A DNA stretch of 64,000 nucleotides from Ophiura sarsii (GCA_035610835.1 CM069447.1:39468057-39532056); one strand, 5' to 3'; shown: positions 12,201-23,926, counted from the first letter of the stretch. Numbers and translations: made by a program. Notes: a model not told the origin generated them from the letters alone.

Positions 12201-15200
12201 GGGAGCTGCATTGAAAAATGGTGGATGTTACAATCTAAGTGCGGATAGGTTTGCGCTAGAAATTGGCAGCACCCTAGTTGATGCGACCTGATTCTGATGA
12301 TTCACCAGCAGCGAAATTACAGCGCTTTGATCACTTTAGAAAGGCGCTATATAAATACTAATTATTATTTATTATACAGCGATATAAAAACGACATTTTG
12401 TGAATGAATACCGACATTTTAAAAACGTGAATCACAACATTTGGTTTAGTTATAGGCCTATGTTCCAATATACAATGTTGTTAACAGGTTAGAAGGTGCT
12501 GAAAACGTTCATATAACGCTAGGTTTGAACGTTGTATGAAAGTTCTAAATCAATGTTTTCTTAACAATTTCCATGCGGCAGTCATCTGCACACGACAGTC
12601 CAAATTCCCAACATTTATTTTTCACTCTAATATCACTCTAGAACCACGATTTTAAAGTAATTAGGAATCATATCGCTCTGTAACTCAGAATGATATATGA
12701 TCAGAAATGTAAATCTACTTTGTAAAAATTATCCTGAATAAAGGTTGTCCCCTGGAAAAGATCACATAATATGCCTTTAATACTTTGACCCAATGTTGCA
12801 TGTTTTCCTTGACCAAACTACAGCCAATGAACGTTGTGATATCGTTACGTGTTTACTGGTGTTTTTGTTTTTGTTTACAAAAAGGTACATATAATACACA
12901 CATTACAATTGGTTGTCAAAAATTTGACTTGTTTGGGGGGTCACTTTGAAATAACCCTGGATGTAGTTAAATTGACTACCATACGGGGTTGATATTTGCC
13001 TTTCGACTTTAAATGTAGTTAAACTCGACTTTGTATGTAGTTATTAATAACTATGTATATGAAGTTACAATTTAACTGCAGAAATAGGTGGCACTGAAAA
13101 GAGCTTTTAAAATACGTTAATTCGAAAGCAGGTGCCCCTAAGATTGGTGGTTTTGAAAAGAACCGTTCAGGTGGACTGCCCCTTTATTTATAGCAAACAT
13201 ATTTACCGTTCTCAACACTGTTTGGTTTATCCGGATGTATAGGCTCTAGGTACATGTTATCATACACATTGCTAGGTTGACAAGAAGCCATGCTTTGTAA
13301 CGGTTCTAGACCATCCACGTTTAGGAAGCCACATTTCTTGAGCTAAGAAGATAGAACAGTATAATTCATTAAAACACCTTCCACGTGGCAGTTGACTGCA
13401 GTTGACAGTTCCAAAATTTTACAAATGTTTCAAAAATATCAAAACTATTGAATTTGATTACCATTATATTTGGAATCACCTTGAGAAATACATTAAAATA
13501 AGTCCAAACATGCCTTGTATTGGTTCAGTAATCCTTGAGATAGACCTTGAAAGTTGTGAATGGTTTCTGACAAATCTGTTGTGTATGCGTGGACAAGTGT
13601 AACGTGAAAAAGTTTTATGATTTAAAGGTTATTGTCAATATTGTTGTCGTAACAACCATAATTTTCACTTTTTCCCCCATGAAGGAATAGACTTGGTGAA
13701 TGTAACGTTACCGATGACATATCAGTATTTATTTTCTAGTGGGTGACCAACATGTTATAGAACGAGGGCTTATTATTATTCTACTAAATCCACCTTTAGG
13801 TTGACGAAAGCCCTGTTCTATGGGCCCGACCGACCCATAATATACTAACACATTAACGACTAGCTGATCCAGAGAGGAGTTATCAGTATAAGTATCAATC
13901 CTCAACCTATCAACGAGTCTGGCTATTGATGAAGCAGACTGAGCAAGACGACGGGTCGTCTGAACCCATTTGATAATTTGTTTAAAACTTTTTACCAGAT
14001 TTATTTTAATCCGTGTTTTACCTCGAGACCACCAAGACCAGATCCTGCAGCCACATCGATTATCCGAGATTGTTTGTCGTTGACGTGAGCAGCCACTACT
14101 TCCGCGAAAGCTCGCAGGCCAATCTGCCAAAGTTCCGACCCACATCCCTTTAAGACGAAAATAATATATCAGTTTTTGCTTTATTGATTATTTTGCAAAC
14201 ATGACCACAGTGGCGTAACTAAAGTCTCGATTTGGGGGAGGGGGGAGGTGGGATGGGGGTGTCAGTCAAATCAGGGGACATACTTTTGTTAATATACTCT
14301 CTTAAATCGAAAGATTGAAAAATCAATCATCATGATCATAAAGATTGTGCTGAGGGAAGGATCTTAAAAGATTGAAAATTATTCAAACTTATAGAGTGAA
14401 ATTTCAATATATCAGACTGAAATTTCTCTATATTAGATTAGATTTGCAATTGTTGATTTAAGAGAGTATTATAGAGTTTGTAATTTCATTTTTGGGATGA
14501 CAAGCTCTCCGACAGGGGTGGGGGAGGGTGTGGGTGGCGTGGCAGGGCATTCTGGATTTTTTGATTGATCGAATAATATTCTATTTTTGATTTCAAAAGA
14601 CTGGGTTTTGGCCCACTCTAAGGACCCCGTTTTAAAGAAATTCTAATTGAAATTCGAAACTCGAACAAAAAACAGGGCAACAATTCGAGTTAAGATGTAC
14701 CTTAGTACTGGTGCAATCTGGGAATTTGTTTTGATCGCATAATATTCTATAATAGACCATGGCATATATGGCTGGTAACAACTGCCATGAATAGACATAA
14801 CAACGGAGAAGATTGATTACGTTGAAAGAACAAATACAAAACTACCTGTTTGCCACGCAAATCTTTCATTTGAGCAATTCTAGCCACATTTAATGTTTAA
14901 GTTATACTTCAACCTTGAGACATGAAGCCAACAAATCCACCACTCATTGATTGCAAAGCTTTATACCCAGTTTGAACTTGATGTTATCCAACCATGCCAT
15001 TATTTCTATTGTTAAGAGTATTAGATATTATTGTTAGATATTTTCCTTTAGTTCAAGGTTAAAAATGAATGTCAAAGTATCTGCTAATGCACTTATCAAT
15101 TGCATCCCCGGCCCAGCGGGGATTAGGGCCGGGACGTACAAATTGCCCATGTGACGTCCCGGGTACAATCGTGTACGGTCCCCGCAGGGCCGGGCACCAT

Positions 15201-17073
15201 TTTGTGTACGTCCCCGCTATAGTCCCGGCCCCCCTGTGCCGGGACAAAATGTACAGTCCCGGCCACCCATTTACCAGGACAAAGTATTCACCCGGCTACA
15301 GTCCCAAGGTCGCTTATTTCTTTCTGCAACCATAACGGAATGCATTTCTATGTGTTCCCTATGTAGGCTTATTTCGTCAGGTGCATCGCATCTCTAGCTT
15401 ATCATATAGCAAGCGCCCGGGGTGTACATTTGTGTACATTTGTGTACCTTAGCGTACGTCCCCGCTACACGCCTAAAGACAAAAAAACCTCTTAAATGTA
15501 ACAAAACCACCTTTTTGTGGTGCCGAAGTTAAAAAACGTGACCATAAGTTATCTTTTAATTGAGGGAGAGGCGGTGAGTTGAAATCTTAATCTGATCATT
15601 GACACAAAGTGTCGTATCCAGGGGGAGGGACCCAGCAGGTCACCTCCCCCCTCCCCCATTGACAAGAGTTTTAAATGACCTGGAAGTAAAAAAATCAGAA
15701 AGTTATTTTTTGCATAGGTTGCAAATCTAATAACGTAATTCATTCATTCATAACTGGTTTATTGAAATTGATATAGCAGTAAAAACACTGAATTGCATCA
15801 AATTAACAAAGAAATACATAAAATAGAAATACATTATAGTTATACTATAAAAGACCATTAGAATTATGAAATATTGTACATAGAATGAATACATCAAAAA
15901 TTGAAAACCCCGAGCACGCACTCATTAAACAGTCACGCTTACTCCACTCAAACTTCAATACTCACTTAACGAAACACAACCTTCACAAATATTCATTACA
16001 CTTACACCCTCACTGAACTTATAGACACACCCCGGGCAACCCCCGCCCTCTCCTTGGAAAATTGCACCATATGATCATTATGGGACTAAAACTAAAGCAG
16101 CATGAGTTATCAAGTATTATTATACAAGTCTGCCATATAAAGCATAGGGCTCTTTTTACAACGCTCTGTTTTGACCATCGAGGTACTGAGTTTGTTGGAG
16201 CCCCTCAAATGTCTTTTGTGGACAGACACTCTTGTAGGAAGTACCCATTTGGCAAATTTGTCAGAGGAAATAAGTGACTTAAAGAAATTGATGCACAAAT
16301 CCTCCCTTCTTTACCTTAATGAATGTATCTTGCATTCACGAAGAGCCTCATAATAAAATACATACTCTTTACCCATGATGATCTTGCACGCTCTCTTCTG
16401 GATTCTCTCAATGGAAATTGATTGATCGACCGTAATTCCAGGATGCCATATGGGGAATGGGGGGCAGCATATTCTGTCAAGGGTCTAACAAATCCAGAAT
16501 GGATTGTGACAAGATCATCATGTGGCTTTCCATTGGCTTTCTTGAGAATATGGGAAACCTGTTCATCCCATTTCAGATTAGCTTCAACATGTACATGTTA
16601 TGCCTTGATTGAAATGAGAATTTGTAAATTATTGTATGAGGCCTGATTAGGATAAAATGAACCAATTAAACACATATTACTGAACATAAAATTGTGCAAT
16701 GGAAGTAATTACTAACTACACTTATTTTTAATTTAAACTTTTGGAAATTCTAATCCGTAAGGCTGTGAATCATTACACCAACATCGGTCGGTCAAATGAA
16801 ATCCTGACAATATTTATATAAAATACATACATGATAAACGTCAACATTCTGATTATACCACTCAGCTGAAGATCCCGCAGTCCGAAAGGCTTCGATTTCA
16901 TTTTGACGAAAAAGAATCTTTCTCTGTTTGGCCTCGTTCCATTGCTCTGTAGATAATCCATTTACTAATAGCTTCTCTTCTGCAGTAAGAGTTAATAGGT
17001 CACTCTGAATGAGGCCGCAACTTGCAAGATTACTTTTAAACATCTTATCCTTAATTATAGACGTGTTAGACAT
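6085..17073 (-). CDS. METTL27-like: METTL27/WBSCR27-like SAM-dependent methyltransferase gene (5 exons)
   Basis: Spliced model: 17073-16831, 14147-14022, 13342-13207, 8152-8060, 6266-6085. All junctions are GT-AG and the phases agree (0, 0, 1, 1), giving 259 residues, close to vertebrate METTL27. Class I methyltransferase landmarks appear in order only after splicing: SAEWYNQNVDVYH near 69-81; SAM-binding motif I DVAAGSGLGG at 112-121; an acidic post-I segment VDGLE at 132-136; YDCAVLCAG near 171-179; and RIVKPGGLIIFN at 195-206, which is split across the last intron. The family is thought to transfer a methyl group from SAM; its substrate is not established. The start is the first ATG, with no upstream exon recognised. 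Introns hold a 41-bp satellite, a SINE, MITEs and a LINE relic. The METTL27 assignment is from remembered family pattern, not a search. Confidence 0.85.
6364..6644. mobile_element. palindromic MITE-like element, 'aaaggcatattatgtga' family
   Basis: Left end caaaggcatattatgtgacc and right end gatcacataatatggc are inverted copies; the interior is itself palindromic around 6540. Same family as 59216-59608. It lies in intron 4 of the methyltransferase gene. Confidence 0.75.
6780..6965. other. GC-rich island with short inverted repeats
   Basis: Isolated GC-rich stretch in AT-rich DNA, with complementary words such as gccgcaggcgacctgcggc. No tRNA, rRNA or coding signal recognised. It lies within intron 4. 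Confidence 0.5.
6966..7869. other. intronic, no gene recognised
   Basis: Intron 4 sequence with a CA/CCCCAC-rich stretch near 7545-7600. A 68-codon minus-strand frame at 7116-7322 has no recognisable motif. Confidence 0.5.
7876..7962. repeat. (CAAA)n microsatellite
   Basis: CAAA/AAAC tetramers with two short interruptions, in intron 4. Confidence 0.93.
8060..8152 (-). CDS. METTL27-like: METTL27-like exon 4
   Basis: 93 bases (2+90+1) between acceptor tttaacag|AC and donor CCAG|gtgagg. Encodes DKYDCAVLCAGVTP ... FPQLARIVKPG. The acceptor lies 8 bases from the edge of the 41-bp satellite. Confidence 0.88.
8160..11168. repeat. 41-bp satellite array
   Basis: About 73 units of a 41-bp monomer (accacacaaatatgaattgt gaatacaaaatggttacataa) spacing e.g. 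9241 to 9282. Because 41 is not a multiple of 3, all frames read the same peptide in rotation (IHICVVYVT on the minus strand), which produces several false reading frames. Blocks of distinctive variants recur (atcgatttgtatta at 9615, 10067 and 10602), showing higher-order organisation. The whole array sits in intron 3 of the methyltransferase gene. Confidence 0.97.
11169..11689. other. intronic, no gene recognised
   Basis: Intron 3 sequence. AT-rich, with 'gcataatatgcaaattagctatgcaaattagc' type short direct repeats near 11320-11350. Confidence 0.5.
11690..11920. repeat. degenerate TTGACGTC-rich minisatellite
   Basis: Irregular repeats of 'gatcattgacgtccatatgg'-like words about 25-40 bp apart, ending in two near-identical 'ctttgacgtccttatacat' copies. 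The TGACGT cores resemble CRE half-sites, but repetition alone explains them. Confidence 0.6.
11983..12376 (+). mobile_element. tRNA-derived SINE
   Basis: Head contains an RNA polymerase III A box (tggtgcagcggtag) and B box (gggttcgaaatc) at tRNA-like spacing. The body ends in gcgctttgatcactttagaa aggcgctatataaat and an ATT-rich tail, a 3' end typical of deuterostome SINEs and their LINE partners. Inserted in intron 3 of the methyltransferase gene, on the opposite strand. Confidence 0.85.
12610..12780. repeat. half copy of the 'aaggcatattatgtgatc' element
   Basis: Reads ctctagaaccacgatttta, atcgctctgtaactcagaat, gatcagaaatgtaaatct and aaaagatcacataatatgcc tttaa, the right arm of the family complete at 59216-59608. 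Confidence 0.75.
13207..13342 (-). CDS. METTL27-like: METTL27-like exon 3
   Basis: 45 codons plus one base between acceptor ttcttag|CTC and donor AACG|gtaaat. Reads LKKCGFLNVDGLEPLQSMA and ends YLEPIHPDKPNSVEN. The VDGLEPLQSM strand is the acidic post-I element expected after motif I. Confidence 0.86.
13373..13620. mobile_element. copy of the 'TTAACACTTTCCACGCGGC' MITE family
   Basis: Shares with 56294-56540 the words cttccacgtggcag, tgcagttgacagttccaaaa, tttggaatcac, ttgagaaatacatt, aagtccaaacatgcctt and tttctgacaaatctgtt. The ends are diverged. Located in intron 2 of the methyltransferase gene. Confidence 0.7.
14022..14147 (-). CDS. METTL27-like: METTL27-like exon 2 (SAM motif I)
   Basis: 42 codons between acceptor ttaaag|GGA and donor GAG|gtaaaa. 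Carries SRIIDVAAGSGLGGLE, the glycine-rich SAM-binding loop. A longer frame in another phase over the same bases is a shadow. Confidence 0.86.
14148..15059. other. intronic, no gene recognised
   Basis: Intron 1 sequence. Two G-rich patches (near 14235-14265 and 14515-14550) flank an AT-rich core, perhaps the ends of an old element, but I cannot show paired termini. Confidence 0.45.
15095..15475. repeat. GC-rich degenerate repeat of 'gtacgtccccgc' words
   Basis: Variants of gtacg(g)tccccgc, gtcccggcc and gggacaaaatgtac recur irregularly from 15130 to 15475. Both strands stay open over parts of it, but composition and repetition explain that. Located in intron 1. Confidence 0.55.
16110..16645 (-). 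pseudogene. non-LTR retrotransposon (LINE) reverse transcriptase tail, broken
   Basis: Minus-strand fragments in different frames together match the C-terminal end of a LINE ORF2: LKWDEQVSHILKKAN, then DLVTI.SGFVRPLTEYAAP, then SIERIQKR-like, then FFKSLISSDKFAKWVLP ... HLRGSNKLS ... KKSPMLYMADLYN. Frameshifts and a small deletion separate the pieces, so it is dead. Inserted in intron 1 of the methyltransferase gene in the same orientation. Confidence 0.75.
16831..17073 (-). CDS. METTL27-like: METTL27-like exon 1 (start codon)
   Basis: Encodes residues 1-81, from MSNTSIIKDK to NQNVDVYH, and ends at donor CAT|gtatgt (phase 0). An in-frame extension upstream to 17097 starts with TTG, so the ATG at 17073 is preferred. 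The AEWYNQNVDVY segment matches the 'YDxWAxxYD' region that precedes the SAM fold in this family. Confidence 0.82.
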
Positions 17074-17298
17074 GTGAGAAGAATTAGTCACCTGCAATTT
17101 AATTGACCTTATATTATATGGTTACCATACGCGCACTATTATAATTTCGGTTATGCTACCATATAAGAAGTCACGTATATGCAAATGTCTAGTAGCCATT
17201 TTGTCATTAATATTCATGTGCATATAGGTCAATTTACTATAAAATTTATGTTAATTATGTATTTGTATGAATATTAATATTGATAATATAATGCCTAC

Positions 17299-20200
17299 AG
17301 TATCCTCTATATCCTATCAAATACCCCTGTCCCCACCGTCCCTACCATCCCAATCATCCCATGTATACCACTATCCTCTATATCCTATCAAATACCCCTG
17401 TTCCCACCGTCCCTACCATCCCAACCATCCCATCTATACCACTATCCTCTATATCCTATCAAATACCCCTGTCCCCACCGTCCCTACCATCCCAACCATC
17501 CCATGTATACCACTATCCTCTATATCCTATCAAATACCCCTGTCCCCACCGTCCCTACCATCCCAACCATCCCATGTATACCACTATCCTCTATATCCTA
17601 TCAAATACCCCTGTCCCCACCGTCCCTACCATCCCAACCATCCCATCTATACCACTATCCTCTATATCCTATCAAATACCCCTGTTCCCACCGTCCCTAC
17701 CATCCCAAACATCCCATGTATACCACTATCCTCTATATCCTATCAAATACCCCTGTTCCCACCGTCCCTACCATCCCAACCATCCCATCTATACCACTAT
17801 CCTCTATATCCTATCAAATACCCCTGTTCCCACCGTCCCTACCATCCCGACCATCCCATCTATACCACTATCTTCTATATCCTATCAAATACCCCTGTTC
17901 GCACCGTCCCTACCATCCCGACCATCCCATCTATACCACTATCTTCTATATCCTATCAAATACCCCTGTCCCCACCGTCCCTACCATCCCAACCATCCCA
18001 TCTATACCACTATCCTCTATATCCTATCAAATACCCCTGTCCCCACCGTCCCTACCATCCCAACCATCCCATGTATACCACTATCCTCTATATCCTATCA
18101 AATACCCCTGTCCCCACCGTCCCTACCATCCCAACCATCCCATGTATACCACTATCCTCTATATCCTATCAAATACCCCTGTCCCCACCGTCCCTACCAT
18201 CCCAACCATCCCATGTATACCACTATCCTCTATATCCTATCAAATACCCCTGTTCCCACCGTCCCTACCATCCCAACCATCCCATCTATACCACTATCCT
18301 CTATATCCTATCAAATACCCCTGTCCCCACCGTCCCTACCATCCCAACCATCCCATCTATACCACTATCCTCTATATCCTATCAAATACCCCTGTCCCCA
18401 CCATCCCTACCATCCCAACCATCCCATCTATACCACTATCCTCTATATCCTATCAAATACCCCTGTCCCCACCGTCCCTACCATCCCAACCATCCCATCT
18501 ATACCATTATCCTCTATATCCTATCAAATACCCCTGTCCCCACCGTCCCTACCATCCCAACCATCCCATGTATACCACTATCCTCTATATCCTATCAAAT
18601 ACCCCTGTCCCCACCGTCCCTACCATCCCAACCATCCCATGTATACCACTATCCTCTATATCCTATCAAATACCCCTGTTCCCACCGTCCCTACCATCCC
18701 AACCATCCCATCTATACCACTATCCTCTATATCCTATCAAATACCCCTGTCCCCACCGTCCCTACCATCCCAACCATCCCATCTATACCACTATCCTCTA
18801 TATCCTATCAAATACCCCTGTCCCCACCATCCCTACCATCCCAACCATCCCATCTATACCACTATCCTCTATATCCTATCAAATACCCCTGTCCCCACCG
18901 TCCCTACCATCCCAACCATCCCATCTATACCATTATCCTCTATATCCTATCAAATACCCCTGTCCCCACCGTCCCTACCATCCCAACCATCCCATCTATA
19001 CCACTATCCTCTATATCCTATCAAATACCCCTGTTCCCACCGTCCCTACCATCCCAACCATCCCATCTATACCACTATCCTCTATATCCTATCAAATACC
19101 CCTGTCCCCACCGTCCCTACCATCCCAACCATCCCTTCTATACCACTATCCTCTATATCCTATCAAATACCCCTGTTCCCACCGTCCCTACCATCCCAAC
19201 CATCCCATCTATACCATTATCCTCTATATCCTATCAAATACCCCTGTCCCCACCGTCCCTACCATCCCAACCATCCCATCTATACCACTATCCTCTATAT
19301 CCTATCAAATACCCCTGTCCCCACCGTCCCTACCATCCCAACCATCCCATCTATACCACTATCCTCTATATCCTATCAAATACCCCTGTCCCCACCGTCC
19401 CTACCATCCCAACCATCCCATGTATACCACTATCCTCTATATCCTATCAAATACCCCTGTTCCCACCGTCCCTACCATCCCAACCATCCCATCTATACCA
19501 CTATCCTCTATATCCTATCAAACCCCTGTCCCCACCGTCCCTACCATCCCAACCATCCCATCTATACCACTATCCTCTATATCCTATCAAATACCCCTGT
19601 CCCCACCGTCCCTACCATCCCAACCATCCCATCTATACCACTATCCTCTATATCCTATCAAATACCCCTGTCCCCACCGTCCCTACCATCCCAACCATCC
19701 CATCTATACCATTATCCTCTATATCCTATCAAATACCCCTGTCCCCACCCCTGTCCCCACCGTCCCTACCATCCCAACCATCCCATCTATACCACTATCC
19801 TCTATATCCTATCAAATACCCCTGTCCCCACCGTCCCTACTATCCCAACCATCCCATCTATACCACTATCCTCTATATCCTATCAAATACCCCTGTCCCC
19901 ACCGTCCCTACCATCCCAACCATCCCATCTATACCACTATCCTCTATATCCTATCAAATACCCCTGTCCCCACCGTCCCTACCATCCCAACCATCCCATG
20001 TATACCACTATCCTCTATATCCTATCAAATACCCCTGTTCCCACCGTCCCTACCATCCCAACCATCCCATCTATACCAATATCCTCTATATCCTATCAAA
20101 TACCCCTGTCCCCACCGTCCCTACCATCCCAACCATCCCATCTATACCACTATCCTCTATATCCTATCAAATACCCCTGTTCCCACCGTCCCTACCATCC

Positions 20201-22829
20201 CAACCATCCCATCTATACCACTATCCTCTATATCCTATCAAACCCCTGTCCCCACCGTCCCTACCATCCCAACCATCCCATCTATACCACTATCCTCTAT
20301 ATCCTATCAAATACCCCTGTCCCCACCGTCCCTACCATCACAACCATCCCATCTATACCACTATCCTCTATATCCTATCAAATACCCCTGTCCCCACCGT
20401 CCCTACCATCCCAACCATCCCATCTATACCATTATCCTCTATATCCTATCAAATACCCCTGTCCCCACCCCTGTCCCCACCGTCCCTACCATCCCAACCA
20501 TCCCATCTATACCACTATCCTCTATATCCTATCAAATACCCCTGTCCCCACCGTCCCTACTATCCCAACCATCCCATCTATACCACTATCCTCTATATCC
20601 TATCAAATACCCCTGTCCCCACCGTCCCTACCATCCCAACCATCCCATCTATACCACTATCCTCTATATCCTATCAAATACCCCTGTCCCCACCGTCCCT
20701 ACCATCCCAACCATCCCATCTATACCATTATCCTCTATATCCTATCAAATACCCCTGTCCCCACCGTCCCTACCATCCCAACCATCCCATCTATACCACT
20801 ATCCTCTATATCCTATCAAATACCCCTGTCCCCACCGTCCCTACCATCCCAACCATCCCATCTATACCACTATCCTCTATATCCTATCAAATACCCCTGT
20901 CCCCACCGTCCCTACCATCCCAACCATCCCATCTATACCACTTTCCTCTATATCCTATCAAATACCCCTGTCCCCACCGTCCCTACCATCCCAACCATCC
21001 CATCTATACCATTATCCTCTATATCCTATCAAATACCCCTGTCCCCACCGTCCCTACCATCCCAACCATCCCATGTATACCACTATCCTCTATATCCTAT
21101 CAAATACCCCTGTCCCCACCGTCCCTACCATCCCAACCATCCCATCTATACCACTATCCTCTATATCTATCGCGAATACCCCTGTCCCTACCGTCCCTAC
21201 CATCCCATGTATACCACTATCCTCTATATCCTATCAAATACCCCTGTCCCCACCGTCCCTACCATCCCAACCATCCCATGTATACCACTATCCTCTATAT
21301 CCTATCAAATACCCCTGTCCCCACCTTCCCTACCATCCCAACCATCCCATCTATACCACTATCCTCTATATCCTATCAAATACCCCTGTCCCCACCCTCC
21401 ATACCATCCCAACCATCCCATCTATACCACTATCCTCTATATCGTGTCAAATACCCCTGTCCCTACCGTCCCTACCATCCCAACCATCCCATCTATACCA
21501 CTATCCTCTATATCCTATCAAATACCCCTGTCCCTACCGTCCCTACCATCCCAACCATCCCATCTATACCACTATCCTCTATATCATATCAAATACCCCT
21601 GTCCCTACCGTCCCTACCATCCCAATCATCCCATCTATACCAGTATCCTATATATCATATCCTATACCCCTGTCCCTACCGTCCCTACCATCCCAATCAT
21701 CCCATCTATACCACTATCCTATATATCATCATACCATATACCGCTGTCCCTACCGTCCCCTACCATCCCAATCATCCCATCTTTACCACTGTCCCTATAT
21801 CATATCAAATACCCCTGTCCCTACCGTCCCTATCATCCTAACTATCCCATCTCTACCAGTATCCTATATATCATATCATATACCCCTGTCCCTACCGTCC
21901 CTACCATCCCAGCTATCCCATCTATACCACTATCCTCTACAATCCTATCAAATACCCCCTGTCCCCACCGTCCCTACCATCCCAACCATCCAATCTATAC
22001 CACTATCCTCTATATCCTATCAAATACCCCTGTCCCCACCGTCCCTACCATCCATCTATACCACTATCCTCTATATCCTATCAAATACCCCTGTCCCCCC
22101 ACCGTCCCTACCATCCCAATCATCCCATGTATACCACTATCCTCTATATCCTATCAAATACCCCTGTCCCCACCGTCCCTACCATCCCAACCATCCATGT
22201 ATACCACTATCCTCTATATCCTATCAAATACCCCTGTCCCCCCGTCCCTACCATCCCAACCATCCCATCTATACCACTATCCTCTATATCTATCGAATAC
22301 CCCCTGTCCCTACCGTCCCTACCATCCCAACCATCCCATGTATACCACTATCCTCTATATCCTATCAAATACCCCTGTCCCCACCATCCCAACCATTCCA
22401 TGTATACCACTATCCTCTATATCCTATCAAATACCCCTGTCCCCACCTTCCCTACCATCCCAACCATCCCATGTATACCACTATCCTTTATATCCTATCA
22501 AATACCCCTGTCCCACCCGTCCCTACCATCCCAACCATCCCATCTATACCACTATCCTCTATATCCTAATCAAATACCCCTGTCCCCACCGTCCCTACCA
22601 TCCCAACCATCCCATCTATACCACTATCCTCTATATCCTCTATATCCTATTCAAATACCCCTGTCCCCACCGTCCCTACCATCCCAACCCATCCCATCTA
22701 TACCACTATCCTCTATATCCTATCAAATACCCCTGTCCCCACCGTCCCTACCATCCCAACCATCCCATCTATACCACTATCCTCTATATCCTATCAAATA
22801 CCCCTGTTCCCACCGTCCCTACCATCCAT
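17299..22829. repeat. 71-bp minisatellite, about 78 copies
   Basis: Units of 71 bp (e.g. atgtatacca at 17361 and its homologue at 17432) with a C/T-rich + strand: 'tatcctatcaaatacccctg', 'ccccaccgtccctaccatcc', 'aaccatcccatstataccac'. No frame of the unit contains a stop and 71 is not divisible by 3, so three overlapping + frames stay open for 1500-1800 codons; they are artefacts. Units are nearly identical up to about 21160 and more diverged afterwards. Internal block duplications of 720 bp and 426 bp are visible. Confidence 0.98.
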
Positions 22830-23285
22830 CATTTATTTGAATTAAGTCGATGCATTGATTTAACACCATTGCATGTTTGATATATATGCATATGGTTACA
22901 GGAAAGGAAGTAATTGCTCATTATGTAATTCAAATACATTGAGCAAGAACATAAACATCAAAGAGCCATGACCCTGCAGCCCACCCCTACCCTACACCAT
23001 CATTCCCTGGTTACTAAGCGATAATTCAAAAAGTACATGTACATTTTAGGAAGAAATCAACACATTTTCTATCACATTTTTATGTTGATTCAATTTTTTT
23101 AACGTCGGCACAACGTTGAAGGTAGACGTCACACCAACGTTGTATTTTTGGCGTTAAAAAAACTTTCATATTCACCTTCCAGGCAACCATCATCCAACGT
23201 TAGATATTGACGTCTTTCCGGGAAAGAATGACACATAATACTTCTTTTGTAATTAGAACTTCACATTTAATGCATTACAATTTAA
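22830..23285. other. no gene recognised
   Basis: AT-rich flank of the minisatellite. Near 23100-23215 there are repeated aacgtt/acgtc words of a degenerate repeat also hinted at near 12470-12545. Confidence 0.45.
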
Positions 23286-23318
23286 GGGGGGTGGTGGGGG
23301 GGGGGGGGGGGGGGGGGG
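23286..23318. repeat. poly-G tract
   Basis: Near-pure run of G on the + strand; a candidate G-quadruplex and a likely sequencing weak spot. Confidence 0.95.
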
Positions 23319-23486
23319 TGTCTAGGGTCAAAAGCCCGTATATAGGATGTCAATTTTAACAACTTTACCAAAACTTGATCAATAAGTGTTATATACCATA
23401 ATATAGCCCATATCGCAAACTTTCAAAATTGACTTAACATTTTGCTCTGGTTGCCATAGGGCCTTTGATTGGCTTTAGCCTTGATG

Positions 23487-23494
23487 GGCGGGGG

Positions 23495-23547
<53 letters not shown>
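23487..23547. repeat. 60-base poly-G tract
   Basis: About 60 consecutive G with a single A near 23497. Second such tract within 250 bases. Confidence 0.96.
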
Positions 23548-23548
<1 letters not shown>

Positions 23549-23926
23549 TATTGACGTCGTGTCGGTTGAGATTGGCACTGTCGGTTCATTTGACCAGAGG
23601 AATTATGGAATTATGATGGTCAAAGATACATATATGAAAAAATAAATTCGCGCGCTACACGCGCATAAAACATCACCAAATGCAATATTCTTTGATACAA
23701 GCTAGCTTGTTTAGAGCCAAAACGTACCTCAATCGTGCCAAAAAAAGGTGTAAAGTCAAACAAATTCCATTTTCATTTCTCGCCCCCCTCCCCCCAATAT
23801 GAATAACCTGGCTACGCCACTGATTGGCTAAGCACTCACGCAAGCGTAACTCGTAGTATACTGGTATTTGGGTTGAAGGTTAACAACGACATTCCGCACA
23901 ACATCATGGATCCGGATTTTGAAATC

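Noticed and set aside
17267..22880. Three giant + strand reading frames (1500-1800 codons) rich in Pro, Tyr and Ser
   Set aside because: They are the 71-bp minisatellite read in rotation; the unit lacks stops in all frames, so length carries no coding evidence.
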